Source: Halotia wernerae
Lineage (GTDB): Bacteria; Cyanobacteriota; Cyanobacteriia; Cyanobacteriales; Nostocaceae
Length of the DNA stretch: 64,000 nt
Assembly (NCBI GenBank): GCA_034931985.1
Contig: JAYGHB010000008.1
Span: 48,747-112,746 of the forward strand
Direction: 5' to 3'
The translations under genes were made by a program, and so were the position numbers. Shown in pieces: positions 34,771 to 43,784 of this stretch; within the stretch, counting starts at the first letter, position 1, and every line of letters starts with the position of its first letter. Below the pieces are notes generated by a model that worked only from the letters and a program-made list of their open reading frames with translations, did not search any database and was not told where the DNA came from.

Positions 34771-35238
34771 ATGAGCATTAGCAGCAATGGCCAAGCAGTT
34801 AGTCCTCGCCAAAGACGTGCCAAGCTCAAAGGAGAAACAAAAGTGGAAGTTAAAAATAACGAGGATAATAGCTTGAATAAAGATCAAAAAGAGCCAGGTA
34901 CTGATCTACCAACTCAGGAAAATAGTGGGACGCTCGCCATTGCTGGAGTACGTCCAATTGCTAGCAGTGACTTACAAGTTGCTGAAACAGTCTCAATTGC
35001 TGGAATACGTCCTATTAGCACCAGTACTATAGAAGTAGTGGAAACGTTTAATGCTATGGGAATTCGTCCAATCGGCGCCAACACAATTCAAGTTGTTGAA
35101 GAAATGAATATTTCTGGGATTCGTCCAATTGGCTCAAGTTCACTAGTAATTTCTGAAAGCTATTCAGTGTTTGGGAACCGTCCAATGGCATCAAATACTA
35201 TTGACGACTCTGAAAGTCTCATGGGTTTTCTAGATTAG
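34771..35238 (+). CDS. Protein of five 19-residue GIRPI repeats
   Basis: I do not recognise the family. The first 55 residues are basic, then charged and disordered-looking. From about residue 58 the protein is a perfect-period tandem repeat of 19 residues. Each unit starts G(I/V)RPI, continues with small polar residues (ASSD, STST, GANT, GSSS), then a hydrophobic-acidic tail (LQVAET, IEVVET, IQVVEE, LVISES). There are four full copies and a fifth starting GNRPM. No signal peptide or membrane helix is visible. A short solenoid or a repetitive binding platform is possible. The start has GAGGTG eight bases upstream and a good terminator follows, so it looks like an expressed single gene. Confidence 0.75.
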   Translation: MSISSNGQAVSPRQRRAKLKGETKVEVKNNEDNSLNKDQKEPGTDLPTQENSGTLAIAGVRPIASSDLQVAETVSIAGIRPISTSTIEVVETFNAMGIRPIGANTIQVVEEMNISGIRPIGSSSLVISESYSVFGNRPMASNTIDDSESLMGFLD

Positions 35239-35268
35239 AACACAAATTAATTACCATAAATATACCAA

Positions 35269-35297
35269 CCCAGTTTCTTGAAGAAATTGGGTTTTTT
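35269..35297 (+). terminator. Intrinsic terminator of the GIRPI-repeat gene
   Basis: CCCAGTTTCTT and AAGAAATTGGG pair as an 11-bp stem containing one G-U pair, followed directly by six T residues. It begins 31 bp after the stop codon, and this is the clearest Rho-independent terminator in the window. Confidence 0.8.
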
Positions 35298-35386
35298 AGT
35301 TCAATAGTAAAGAAGCTTTAATTTAAAATACTGTTTTTTTTACCAGAATATAGCAATCCTATTTGATTTTTGAAAATGAGAGGCTC

Positions 35387-35419
35387 AGATCCCCGACTTC
35401 TTTAAGAAGTCGGGGATCT
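35387..35419. repeat. Perfect 16-bp palindromic repeat (AGATCCCCGACTTCTT)
   Basis: Two 16-base arms (35387-35402, 35404-35419) are exact complements around one base. This sequence resembles a dispersed hairpin family found between genes in Nostoc-type genomes. It lies in a 359-bp gene-free gap between the repeat-protein gene and the CsbD gene. Confidence 0.7.
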
Positions 35420-35597
35420 TGGTTAGGTAGTCACAGAACTTGCTGATATTCTCTCTCCTTGTATATAGACCATTAATATATCCTGTGACGGAAGACTTGA
35501 ACAAAAACTTTCAGCTATCTTAGAAAAGTAATAACACAAGATTTCAAGGTTAATTTCCACCTTTGAAATTGGTTTAGATAAAATTTAGGAGCGTAAT

Positions 35598-35780
35598 ATG
35601 AGTATAGAAGATAGAGCAAAAGCCACTGCTAAAAATGTTGAAGGTAAGGCTCAAGAAGCATTAGGAAACGTAACTGGAGATCCAGAAGATAAATCCGAAG
35701 GTAAAGCAAAACAAGCTGAAAGTGAAGTACGTCACGGAATTGAAGACGTAAAAGATAACGTCAAGAAAAAACTTGACTAG
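35598..35780 (+). CDS. CsbD-family stress protein
   Basis: The 60-residue, highly charged protein fits the CsbD family: SIEDRAKATAKNVEGKAQEA, then GNVTGDPEDKSEGKAKQ and an amphipathic helical end. CsbD proteins are small and abundant, and are induced under general stress in many bacteria. Their molecular role is unknown. GGAG lies about eight bases before the ATG. It heads a run of four plus-strand genes of stress or envelope character (35.6-37.9 kb). Confidence 0.9.
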   Translation: MSIEDRAKATAKNVEGKAQEALGNVTGDPEDKSEGKAKQAESEVRHGIEDVKDNVKKKLD

Positions 35781-36059
35781 AACTTTTACCTGTTTATCAA
35801 AAGTATAGGAATAGAAGTGAGTGATATCCCCTTTTGTCAAAATAACAGGTAATTCTGGATTTGAGGTTGTATCCATTCCATAGCCTCCTTAGCAATGAAG
35901 CAAAAATAGAAGAATGAGGACTTTATTGCTAAGGTTAGTTTAGAGACATGATTAATCATGTCTCTATGTCTCTAGAGAGTGTAAATATAAATTCAATTAA
36001 TTAGACCAGACAAAATAATTTGTCTAGTTCTAATAATGTCTAAATGGGGAGGTAAAAAA

Positions 36060-36500
36060 ATGATTCTGCTTCAGCAGAGTCGCAAAATCTTGACAACTTT
36101 TGTCTTGGTTTTAGTGCTAATGATCACTACCGCTTGTGGAGGTAACACCTTAACACAAGCTGACCGCACAACTACTCCGCCTATAATTGGCCGAGATGTA
36201 ACTTACTCGGAATTACAGCGAGGCAATACCCCGACAAGCCAAAGTTTTGGCAACTGGGTTGTGCAAACATCTAAGGGATTAGTTCAGGATGCTTATGTAC
36301 GTGATAACAATAAGCTAGGCGTTGTTATTTCACCACAAGTTCGCCCTAATGAGGTGCGACCTTTAGCAAAATCTTTAGTACAGGGTTTTAAGAAAAACTT
36401 TCCCAATCAAAATTTAACTGTTTTGATTTACAGCCCTGACAAAAAATTGATTTTGACTACCAAGTATGACGTTCAGACTAATCAAGTTCAGTACACTTAA
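36060..36500 (+). CDS. Predicted lipoprotein of unknown function
   Basis: The 146-residue product has a lipoprotein signal: basic start (LQQSRK), hydrophobic core (TFVLVLVLMITT) and lipobox TTAC followed by GG. The mature part is a small alpha/beta domain (NLTVLIYSPDKKLILTT) that I cannot assign. GGGAGGT stands seven bases before the ATG at 36060, so that start is preferred over one eight codons upstream. It lies 280 bp after the CsbD gene and 105 bp before the next gene on the same strand. Confidence 0.7.
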   Translation: MILLQQSRKILTTFVLVLVLMITTACGGNTLTQADRTTTPPIIGRDVTYSELQRGNTPTSQSFGNWVVQTSKGLVQDAYVRDNNKLGVVISPQVRPNEVRPLAKSLVQGFKKNFPNQNLTVLIYSPDKKLILTTKYDVQTNQVQYT

Positions 36501-36604
36501 TTCCTGAACTTGCAGCAAGTTTGATAATAGTCAGCCCTGAATTGGAGCATAGTAGCGACTGTCAGGTTATTGAAAAATCTGACGTGAGTAAGGAGATAAG
36601 TAAA

Positions 36605-37126
36605 GTGACAAGCAGCGAAGAGTACAAACGTCAAATCATGAAAGATTTGGCTGGAGGAAATGTTGAATCCCTAGACGATGGGACGTTCGATTCAACTACT
36701 GAATATGAAAACTTTGACGATTTTGCTCAGCGGACAACTACTGATCAGCGTCGTCAGTTATTTGGGCGATCTGTACATCCAGACCGAATTCCTACCAGCC
36801 AAATGGAGCCTGAGTTACAGAAAGCGATCGCTCAAATTAAACCCAATGAACGGGATGATGTAGCACGCGCCTTTTTTAAACACTTGAAATCTAGAGGTTT
36901 GGACGACCGCCATTTAGAGCAACAACTGGGTCTTTCCACCCACCATGCTAGCCGCATGAATGCTGATGATGTCAGTAAACTTGCATCCTTCGCCTATCAT
37001 AACCATCCCGACATTTTCCGCGAAGTGCTAGCAGAGCAACCAGGAATTATTAAATTCCTCAGCAATCCCGTTGTAGCCGGCATTATCGGAATTGCCGCAG
37101 CTAAGTGGTTGGGTAGTCGCAAGTAA
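36605..37126 (+). CDS. Conserved hypothetical protein with a C-terminal hydrophobic segment
   Basis: The 173-residue product has an acidic N-terminal half, a helical middle (ELQKAIAQIKPNERDDVARAFF) and one hydrophobic glycine-rich segment near the C-terminus (NPVVAGIIGIAAAKWLG). I do not know the family. The GTG at 36605 is chosen because AAGGAG lies nine bases upstream. The frame continues further upstream without a better start. The context of CsbD, lipoprotein and HdeD genes suggests a stress or envelope role, which is inference only. Confidence 0.65.
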   Translation: MTSSEEYKRQIMKDLAGGNVESLDDGTFDSTTEYENFDDFAQRTTTDQRRQLFGRSVHPDRIPTSQMEPELQKAIAQIKPNERDDVARAFFKHLKSRGLDDRHLEQQLGLSTHHASRMNADDVSKLASFAYHNHPDIFREVLAEQPGIIKFLSNPVVAGIIGIAAAKWLGSRK

Positions 37127-37360
37127 GTTTTGAGTTTTAAGTCCTGAGTTTTAACCAAAATAAAGGAGGTGAGCAATGCCCATCTCCTTTTTATTAGACA
37201 GGTGCAAAACCTTATTAACCATTAACCTTGGCTTGCAGACTGAAAAGGTTTCCCGATTTAGGCGATTGTGTTAGCGAGTCTTCCTTAGAGGAAGCTACGT
37301 GAATAAGCTAATACTTTTGCTGACTGAAAGCCGAAAATCATCCAGTCATGTACTCACACT

Positions 37361-37939
37361 ATGAGACAAAATTTTGACCCTATTAGAATGGGAACACGCC
37401 TAGCTCGGAATTGGTGGACAGTGGCGTTGCGGGGAGTGTTGGCCATCATCTTTGGTTTAGTTGCTTTATTCTGGCCAAAGATTACTCTGACAGCGTTCGT
37501 ATTTATCTTTGCTGCCTTTGTATTGGTGAGTGGCATCTTATTAGCGATCGCAGCATTCAGAGATCGTCTAACCAATACCCACGGATGGTTGATGTTACTC
37601 GAAGGAGCAATCGGTATGGGAGTGGGAGTTTTGGCTTTTATGAGGCCAGGTATTGCTACTTTAGTGTTGTTGAACCTGATTGCAGCTTGGGCGATCGTGA
37701 CTGGCATCTTCGAGATTATTGCAGCTATACAAATACGAAAAGAAATTGAAAATGAGTGGCTGCTAGCATTAGCTGGTATTACCTCATTACTCTTCGGCGT
37801 ACTGCTGATCATCTGGCCTGTAGCTGGGGCATTAGCAATTCTGTGGATTATTGCTGCCTACACCATAATTTTCGGTATCCTTCTTTTGGTTCTTGCCTTT
37901 CGGCTTCGGAGTTGGGGGACTGAACGCAGGCTATTTTAA
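37361..37939 (+). CDS. HdeD-family (DUF308) membrane protein
   Basis: The 192-residue protein consists of six hydrophobic helices in three pairs, with the repeated pattern W--ALRGVLAIIFGLVALFWP, W-MLLEGAIGMGVGVLAFMRPG and W-LALAGITSLLFGVLLIIWP. That internal repeat is diagnostic of HdeD/DUF308 proteins. The family is linked to acid resistance in E. coli and to general stress elsewhere. Its transport activity is not established. The gene is intact, and immediately after its stop codon lies the remnant of an iron permease gene. Confidence 0.9.
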   Translation: MRQNFDPIRMGTRLARNWWTVALRGVLAIIFGLVALFWPKITLTAFVFIFAAFVLVSGILLAIAAFRDRLTNTHGWLMLLEGAIGMGVGVLAFMRPGIATLVLLNLIAAWAIVTGIFEIIAAIQIRKEIENEWLLALAGITSLLFGVLLIIWPVAGALAILWIIAAYTIIFGILLLVLAFRLRSWGTERRLF

Positions 37940-38084
37940 GTGCTATGGCCACTTTCTTGCATTTTTTGATGGCAGTCTAGGACGAACCCTATTTGCACCT
38001 ATTAAACTTCCTTGTGGGGTGTTTACTGCTGCTGTCGGCGCTCCTTATTTTCTGTATTTGTTAATTCGTAACCGCAAAAAATAA
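37940..38084 (+). pseudogene. C-terminal remnant of a FecCD-type iron permease
   Basis: From about 37965 the frame reads LGRTLFAPIKLPCGVFTAAV followed by GAPYFLYLLIR, which is the usual last 30 residues of FecCD/BtuC permeases (pattern LPVGVVTALLGAPFFLYLL). A family member has about 340 residues, and nothing upstream continues it because HdeD occupies that DNA in another frame. It is therefore a truncated relic. An intact relative lies at 41146-42195. Confidence 0.68.
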
Positions 38085-38189
38085 ATTGTTTGCTGTTCTA
38101 TCAAATTAATCCTGTTAAGTTACTCAGCAGGTGTAGTTTACACATGAATGCTGTATTAAAGATTGTGGCTTAACAGGAGTATAAACACA

Positions 38190-38945
38190 TTGCGAAAGCT
38201 TTCTCCCGAATCTCCTCTATTTATTTTTTTGATTTTTATCAGTTTTTTTGTAGTAAGTTTGTTAGCGTGGTTATCACCTCAACCATTTATTATCAAGACT
38301 TTTGATCTGAATGATATTATACAACTACTCACATTACCACTTTTTATTTCTCTGTTATTAGAACGCTCTTTAGAAATTTTTATCACTACTTGGCGAGGGA
38401 CAAAGGCAGAAAAACTAGATATTGCAGTCCAGCAACAAAATACTCTCATTTCTGAAAAAAGAAAATTTATAGAAATACAACAAGAACAAAGACAATCAGC
38501 TGCTTTAGAATTTAATCAAGTTAATGGTTTGCCGCCTGAAGGGATGAGTTTAGAACAGCAAATTATTCAAGATTTTACACAAAATCAAGAAGAATTACTT
38601 AAGACAATGAAACCACACTTCGATGATTTAAATACCAGAATAAATGAGCTAAATAAAAAAGAAGTTGAAAGGATAGCATATAAATCTGATACACGAATAA
38701 TTGCTTTATGGACATCTCTTTTATTCGGTCTTTTAGTAAGTACAATAGGTATTCGCTCAATCGAGCCACTTGTAATTATTGAGTCAAATAATTCAATACA
38801 AATAATCCTCTTCCGTTGTTTGGATACATTTTTGACAGGAGGTTTAATTGCCGGAGGTAGTGAGGGTATTCATAAATTAATACAGGTTTTTGTCAGTTTT
38901 ATGGAAGCAACTTCTAAACAAATTAGAAATAGAAGTTTATCTTGA
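38190..38945 (+). CDS. Hypothetical membrane protein with a central coiled coil
   Basis: The product is about 250 residues. Two N-terminal membrane helices (FIFLIFISFFVVSLLAWL and IIQLLTLPLFISLLLERSL) are followed by a charged, Gln/Glu-rich helical region of about 90 residues, likely coiled coil. A helix (IIALWTSLLFGLLVSTIGI) and a Gly-rich hydrophobic end with GGLIAGGSEGIHKLI follow. I do not recognise the family. The TTG at 38190 is chosen because AGGAG lies ten bases before it. The frame opens at 38163. There is a long gene-poor flank on either side. Confidence 0.62.
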   Translation: MRKLSPESPLFIFLIFISFFVVSLLAWLSPQPFIIKTFDLNDIIQLLTLPLFISLLLERSLEIFITTWRGTKAEKLDIAVQQQNTLISEKRKFIEIQQEQRQSAALEFNQVNGLPPEGMSLEQQIIQDFTQNQEELLKTMKPHFDDLNTRINELNKKEVERIAYKSDTRIIALWTSLLFGLLVSTIGIRSIEPLVIIESNNSIQIILFRCLDTFLTGGLIAGGSEGIHKLIQVFVSFMEATSKQIRNRSLS

Positions 38946-39006
38946 TAAGACAAAATCCTATAATCATATTTTTTATATGCTGAAAATAGGCATCAAAATT
39001 AACAGT

Positions 39007-40512
39007 CTAATTTCTCACTTTTAATTGATTAGCTCGCACTTTCAAAATTAGCATTGTGCCTGCTGTAAATAATATTCCTAGTAAGAGATTTTTCAGATTC
39101 AGACTTTTACCATTTTCACTGACTAAAATAAATTCAAGTATCAGAGACGGTAATAATATTCCAGTAACAACCAATAACCTAGAAATTATCAAACTTCTAC
39201 TAGCTAGCGTCAGTAGTGCTAAGCTTACTCCGAGAGGGATAAAAGTGAGGGCATAATAAACAATTTTTTGATTTTTGGGAATTAAATCTAGAAGATTGAA
39301 AGAATAATAATTCTGTAATTTGTCTACATAAAATTGGATAGTAGCTCTGGAGTAAGTAATAATAATTTGATGAGGTTTAGTGTCTACAAAAATATTCGGA
39401 ATAAGCAATTTTAGATCTGATCCATTTTCTCCAGTCAATGGTGTTCGTAATCGAAAATCTAGAGCATTTCCCTGCTGTGATAGTGTCAAATTACGACGTA
39501 AAGAACTGCCAGAAATTGAGATAATACGGGCAGGCCCAATTTGTTCTGTGTTAGCAGTAGCAACAGTAATACTCAGCATAAATTCAGATTTTTTACTGAT
39601 GCTTTTGCTTAGAGATGTTACAGGATTAGCTGTTTGTAGCCACTGGTTAGAACTCACAAAAACACCTTTATCGTCATGGCTATCTGAAGGTTGACCTTGC
39701 CACAACAATTCAGGAATTTTACCAGACTTTTCTTGATAGCAACATTTCCCTTGTAATTGATAATTAACTAATAGAGAATCACCTAGATTATCAAAGTAAT
39801 CTGGATTTGCTAATCCTTGGGTAACTTCATTTGGCGATATAGCTCTATTAGCAATATAAATTTCGGACACATAACCTTTCCAAGGTCTATCTCCTGTAAG
39901 TTCGTTACCAATGATTAGTGGGTAATTAAAATTCCAATTACCTAAATTAGTCGTACTCTGCCAAAAAAATGCAATTAAAAATGTGAGAAATATATATCCT
40001 AAAGAAAATGCTATTATTTGTTTTTGGGAATGTCTATATCTGCTATTTGCTATTGTTGTGGTTGTAATAGTAAAGCTTTGATAATTCCATATATAAAAGC
40101 AGAACCAACCAAAAAAACCACCCAAGCTATTATTCATAATATCTGCTGGAGTAGGTATTCTTGAAGGTAGAAATACTTGCAAAAGTTCAACTGTCAGTGA
40201 TAAACTGGCACTAATTAATACAACTATCAAAATTTGCAATATAGTTGTTATTTTTAATTTTTGCAAACAACTACTCAAGCAGAAGCCTAAAGGCATAAAT
40301 AACAAAACGTTATTGACTTGATCTTCAAAACTACTAGCATTATTGAAACTGGCAAAAAGTTCAGCTAAAGAAAAATTATCTGTAAATGAAAAATTAAATG
40401 GGTAAAGTGTACCTAATAATATTAATAAAGCACTGATTAATATCATCAACACAATTCTTGGAGTTACTTTTCTATCTGTGGATACTTGCGAACCATGCTG
40501 ATGTCGATTCAT
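39007..40512 (-). CDS. VanZ-family membrane protein with a LamG-like lectin domain
   Basis: The 501-residue protein begins with a VanZ-like membrane domain (helix near residues 20-40, then NNVLLFMPLGFCL, VELLQVFLPSRIPTPADIMNN and GGFFGW, all typical of VanZ). After another helix comes an extracytoplasmic concanavalin-A/LamG-like domain, with GYVSEIYIANRAISPNEV as a typical edge. Three helices follow at the C-terminus. VanZ relatives are tied to teicoplanin resistance and envelope physiology, but the activity is unknown. The ATG at 40512 is preferred over a TTG twelve codons upstream. It stands alone. Confidence 0.78.
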   Translation of the reverse strand: MNRHQHGSQVSTDRKVTPRIVLMILISALLILLGTLYPFNFSFTDNFSLAELFASFNNASSFEDQVNNVLLFMPLGFCLSSCLQKLKITTILQILIVVLISASLSLTVELLQVFLPSRIPTPADIMNNSLGGFFGWFCFYIWNYQSFTITTTTIANSRYRHSQKQIIAFSLGYIFLTFLIAFFWQSTTNLGNWNFNYPLIIGNELTGDRPWKGYVSEIYIANRAISPNEVTQGLANPDYFDNLGDSLLVNYQLQGKCCYQEKSGKIPELLWQGQPSDSHDDKGVFVSSNQWLQTANPVTSLSKSISKKSEFMLSITVATANTEQIGPARIISISGSSLRRNLTLSQQGNALDFRLRTPLTGENGSDLKLLIPNIFVDTKPHQIIITYSRATIQFYVDKLQNYYSFNLLDLIPKNQKIVYYALTFIPLGVSLALLTLASRSLIISRLLVVTGILLPSLILEFILVSENGKSLNLKNLLLGILFTAGTMLILKVRANQLKVRN

Positions 40513-41145
40513 GAATTTATTTGGTAATTGATATAACTGTGAATGCAAATCGGCAAAAATTAATTTGCAGACCTTTTTAGTTACTGTTTTGTTGTTTAGC
40601 TAACAAAAATAGATACTGATTTTGTCTGTTTAAGTACAAGCAATATCAATGCTATTTTTATATTATTTGTTTGTAAATAATTGAAATAAAGAAATAGTCA
40701 AGAATTAATAAATTTATTATGAAGCTGATACTTTATACTTAGTTAAGTAGCTATCATAAAATACTTATCACTAAGAGGCATGAAAAATTCCTTTTTCTAC
40801 TACTCCAGCCTTTTTCAAACTAGGTAGGCAAAAATATTTCCAACTATATTTAAAAAGGGTGTTTTAACGCTTTAGTATATTTTCTATACCTTAGTTAGGT
40901 GAGAATTGCTGTAACTAATTTATCTTAATTAATTTTACTGGCAATTTAGTTATAAAAAATAACAGTAATTAATAATTATTTCATTAAATTGTTTAAACGA
41001 CTATTAAAAGATATTTTTTTGATTAAAATGAAAATTACTTGAGATAGTTTGCTGCTAGCTGGAGTATTTGCTTTTTGCACTCAGAGAATCTTTAACGTAT
41101 TAGCATTGAAGGTAATAACAGCGATCGCGCCAGGGATATGTAATA
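40513..41145. other. AT-rich intergenic region, about 600 bp, no gene seen
   Basis: The region upstream of the FecCD-type transporter is extremely AT-rich and has no convincing open frame. AT-rich dyad-like sequence near 40960-40985 (AATTAATAATTATTTCATT) is only loosely similar to a Fur box. No riboswitch structure was recognised. Confidence 0.35.
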
Positions 41146-42195
41146 TTGTTTGGGGCAAATTTCAATAATACAAGTAATGTGACTAAGCGATTACAGACGG
41201 TTTTTAGCAAACATCGCATACTCTGGGCTATTTTGCTGATAGTGACAGCATTGGTAGTAACCCTAGCACTTTCTTTGGCTCAAGGAGCAGTACCCTTGAG
41301 TATCCCGCAATTGTGGCAAGCAATACTCCATAAAGGCGATCCCATTAAACAGACAATTCTCTGGGATTTGCGTCTCCCACGCATTACCGCTGCGATGATT
41401 GTTGGCGCGGCGTTGGGAATGTCAGGGGCGCTACTGCAAGGAATGTTACGTAATAGTCTTGCCGATCCTTTTATTTTGGGCATTTCCGCTGGCGCAGGAC
41501 TCGTTGTGATTTTGATGATAGTTTGGCAAATATTCCCCATAGCGATTCCTTTAGCGGCGTGGATGGGAGCAATGTTGACTTCAGCTATTGTGATTTTGCT
41601 CGGTCGTGCGGGGTCGGGAATCTCTATTGAAAGGTTAATTTTAGGCGGAGTCGCAGTAAGTTCTCTATTAGGCTCAATCCAAAGTACATTGCTGCTATTA
41701 GCCGAAGACGGTCAAATTCAAATTGCTCTGAGTTGGTTGGTTGGTAGCTTAAATGGACGAGGTTGGAAAGAAATTTCCACGGCTGGCCCTTATATTATTG
41801 TTGCTTTACTGGGGGGATGCTTGCTGGCACGATCGGTAAATGTGTTGGCTTTGGGAGATGATTTAGCTGTGGGTTTGGGAGTTTCGTTAACGCGATCGCG
41901 TCTTTTAATTGGTGGTGTCGCCACTTTATTAGCCGCAGGTGCAGTTAGCATCAGCGGCTTAATTGGATTTGTCGGTCTTGTCGTTCCTCACGGTGTCCGG
42001 ATGATTGTGGGTACAGATCACCGCTTTGTTTTGCCACTTTCAGCCCTTGCAGGTGCGTGGTTACTTACTTTTGCAGATTTGCTTTCTAGACTAGGAGCAG
42101 TAGAACTACCAGTAGGTTCTGTTACTGCTTTATTAGGTTCGCCTTTGTTTATCTGGTTACTTTATCGTCGTTCTGCTGGAGTGAGTAAGTTGTAG
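41146..42195 (+). CDS. FecCD/BtuC-type metal-chelate ABC permease
   Basis: The 349-residue protein has nine or ten hydrophobic helices and clear family motifs: LRLPRITAAMIVGAALGMSG, NSLADPFILGISAGAG, GLIGFVGLVVPHGVRM and the ending ELPVGSVTALLGSPLFIWLL. It forms the inner-membrane channel for iron-siderophore, heme or vitamin B12 import. The ATPase gene follows after one base. No binding-protein gene is adjacent, so the substrate is not determined. The start is uncertain: TTG at 41146, or GTG at 41179 giving VTKRLQTVF. Confidence 0.9.
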   Translation: MFGANFNNTSNVTKRLQTVFSKHRILWAILLIVTALVVTLALSLAQGAVPLSIPQLWQAILHKGDPIKQTILWDLRLPRITAAMIVGAALGMSGALLQGMLRNSLADPFILGISAGAGLVVILMIVWQIFPIAIPLAAWMGAMLTSAIVILLGRAGSGISIERLILGGVAVSSLLGSIQSTLLLLAEDGQIQIALSWLVGSLNGRGWKEISTAGPYIIVALLGGCLLARSVNVLALGDDLAVGLGVSLTRSRLLIGGVATLLAAGAVSISGLIGFVGLVVPHGVRMIVGTDHRFVLPLSALAGAWLLTFADLLSRLGAVELPVGSVTALLGSPLFIWLLYRRSAGVSKL

Positions 42196-42196
42196 A

Positions 42197-42973
42197 ATGC
42201 CACTCGAATTACAAAATCTCACTGGTGGTTACACCAAAGTTCCAATTGTCCAAGATATTAACCTCACCCTACAAACAGGAGAATGGCTGAGTTTAGTCGG
42301 TGCTAATGGTTCTGGTAAATCAACATTACTCAAATTAATTAGTCGCATTCTTTCTCCTCAACAGGGAATAGTGTTACTTGATGGTAAAGCCATTCATTCT
42401 CAACCCCCGAATTTAGTTGCCCAAAAATTGGCATTGTTACCGCAACAACAAACAATTCCTGTTGGTTTAACAGTACGACAATTAGTCAGTTTAGGACGTA
42501 CACCCCACCAACCTTGGTGGGAATGGGAATTAACCACAGAAGATTGGCACAAAGTTACAGATGCAATCAAAAAAACGCAACTAGAAAAAATGAGCGATCG
42601 CTTAGTTGAACAACTTTCAGGTGGTGAAAGACAACGGGCTTTTTTAGCTTTAGCACTAGCGCAAGAACCAAAAGTATTACTATTAGATGAGCCTACAACT
42701 TTCTTGGATATCAACTATCAACTGCAATTATTAGAACTACTGCAAAATTTGAATCAGCAGCAAAAATTAACAATTGTCACAGTTTTACACGAATTAAATT
42801 TAGCAGCGCGGTATAGTTCCCGTATTGCCTTATTAAAACAAGGCCAGCTTTGGGAAGTTGGTACACCAGAGGAAGTTCTGACACCAAACTCCATAGCACA
42901 AGTGTTTGGAGTAGAATCTGTAATTATTCACACGCCTGTCGGCTTACAAGTTTGTGCAATTTCTGCTGTCTGA
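42197..42973 (+). CDS. FecE/BtuD-type metal-chelate ABC transporter ATPase
   Basis: The 258-residue ATPase has Walker A GANGSGKST, signature LSGGERQRAF, Walker B VLLLDEPTTFLD and the switch His in VLHELNLAARYSS, all typical of the FecE/FhuC/BtuD group. It powers the permease encoded one base upstream, and the two form an operon. The end of the protein (VIIHTPVGLQVCAIS) matches the usual C-terminal strand. The substrate is likely an iron or cobalamin complex, but no regulator site was identified. Confidence 0.92.
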   Translation: MPLELQNLTGGYTKVPIVQDINLTLQTGEWLSLVGANGSGKSTLLKLISRILSPQQGIVLLDGKAIHSQPPNLVAQKLALLPQQQTIPVGLTVRQLVSLGRTPHQPWWEWELTTEDWHKVTDAIKKTQLEKMSDRLVEQLSGGERQRAFLALALAQEPKVLLLDEPTTFLDINYQLQLLELLQNLNQQQKLTIVTVLHELNLAARYSSRIALLKQGQLWEVGTPEEVLTPNSIAQVFGVESVIIHTPVGLQVCAISAV

Positions 42974-43082
42974 ATTAAGCCAGTGAACAATCAGGGTGAT
43001 ACCGTTGTACTCAACCTGAAACAAATCAAAGAAGGTAAACGTTTATATTTCGGTATTAGGAGTATTCAGTTGTGCCTTTGTC

Positions 43083-43784
43083 TTAATTTCTCCTCACTGT
43101 TTGGACTAAAAAAAATAAAATACCTATGCCCAGAAGAATTGCCAATGCTGTCACAATCATCCCCAAGTCAGTATTTCTACTCTGTGTAGGTGGGTTGTTG
43201 ACATCTTGCACAAGTTGTGAGTTTTCTGTTGCTCCAGATGCTACGGTGACTTCAAACTTGAATTTAAACGGTTTGAAACTAGCTTTATTTGCTGGACTAC
43301 CACTCAGTTGTAGTTGATAAGCCCCTGGCTTAGGGAAGATAATATCTGCACCAGGAATGCCTTGATAACGTTCAGCTGTTACAGGTGTTAAGGATGGCTC
43401 TAGTAGTGCTGGCTCTTTAGGGCTATGAGGTTCGGCATAAATAGCCAACCGACAATTACATTGTGTTAGAGGAATTACCTTTCCGCCTTTGCGAGTCAGC
43501 GCGAACCAAGCTTGTGTGGGTTCCCCAGCACGCGGATTATCATTCGGTTCAATGTGGAGAGTCGCACCGACATCTGATGCTATTTCTACTTTATGGGCAG
43601 AGACCGGGTGAACATTGGTTATGGATATAACTAAGCAACTCAAAAATAATAAATACTTGATGCTTTTTAGTCTCTGTCTAGGAATATTGTTGGTTAGGTA
43701 ATGCCTTTGTTTGAGATTCGTGGGGTGTTCACTGATGGAACCAGAGAACAGGCTTGGTTTACCGCGATTTGGTTGGGGGGACAT
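43083..43784 (-). CDS. Exported, membrane-anchored YtkA/FixH-like protein
   Basis: The 233-residue product has an N-terminal hydrophobic signal (YLLFLSCLVISITNVHPVSA) with cleavage just before HKVEIASD. A beta-rich domain of about 120 residues follows with a CNC pair, and a C-terminal helix (MIVTALAILLGIGILFFLV) anchors it. The fold resembles YtkA/CopC-like beta sandwiches, which bind copper or act with metal transporters, but this is tentative. The gene overlaps the upstream TauE/SafE-like gene by 26 bp, so the two are translationally linked and probably work together at the membrane. No start codon nearer the signal peptide is visible. Confidence 0.62.
   Translation of the reverse strand: MSPQPNRGKPSLFSGSISEHPTNLKQRHYLTNNIPRQRLKSIKYLLFLSCLVISITNVHPVSAHKVEIASDVGATLHIEPNDNPRAGEPTQAWFALTRKGGKVIPLTQCNCRLAIYAEPHSPKEPALLEPSLTPVTAERYQGIPGADIIFPKPGAYQLQLSGSPANKASFKPFKFKFEVTVASGATENSQLVQDVNNPPTQSRNTDLGMIVTALAILLGIGILFFLVQTVRRN

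Noticed and set aside
40955..40990. Possible Fur box before the FecCD transporter
   Set aside because: The AT-rich dyad matches the consensus only loosely, and similar sequence is common in this AT-rich gap.
42983..43189. 68-codon frame after the FecE-type ATPase
   Set aside because: It overlaps the end of the convergent exported-protein gene and shows no family features.
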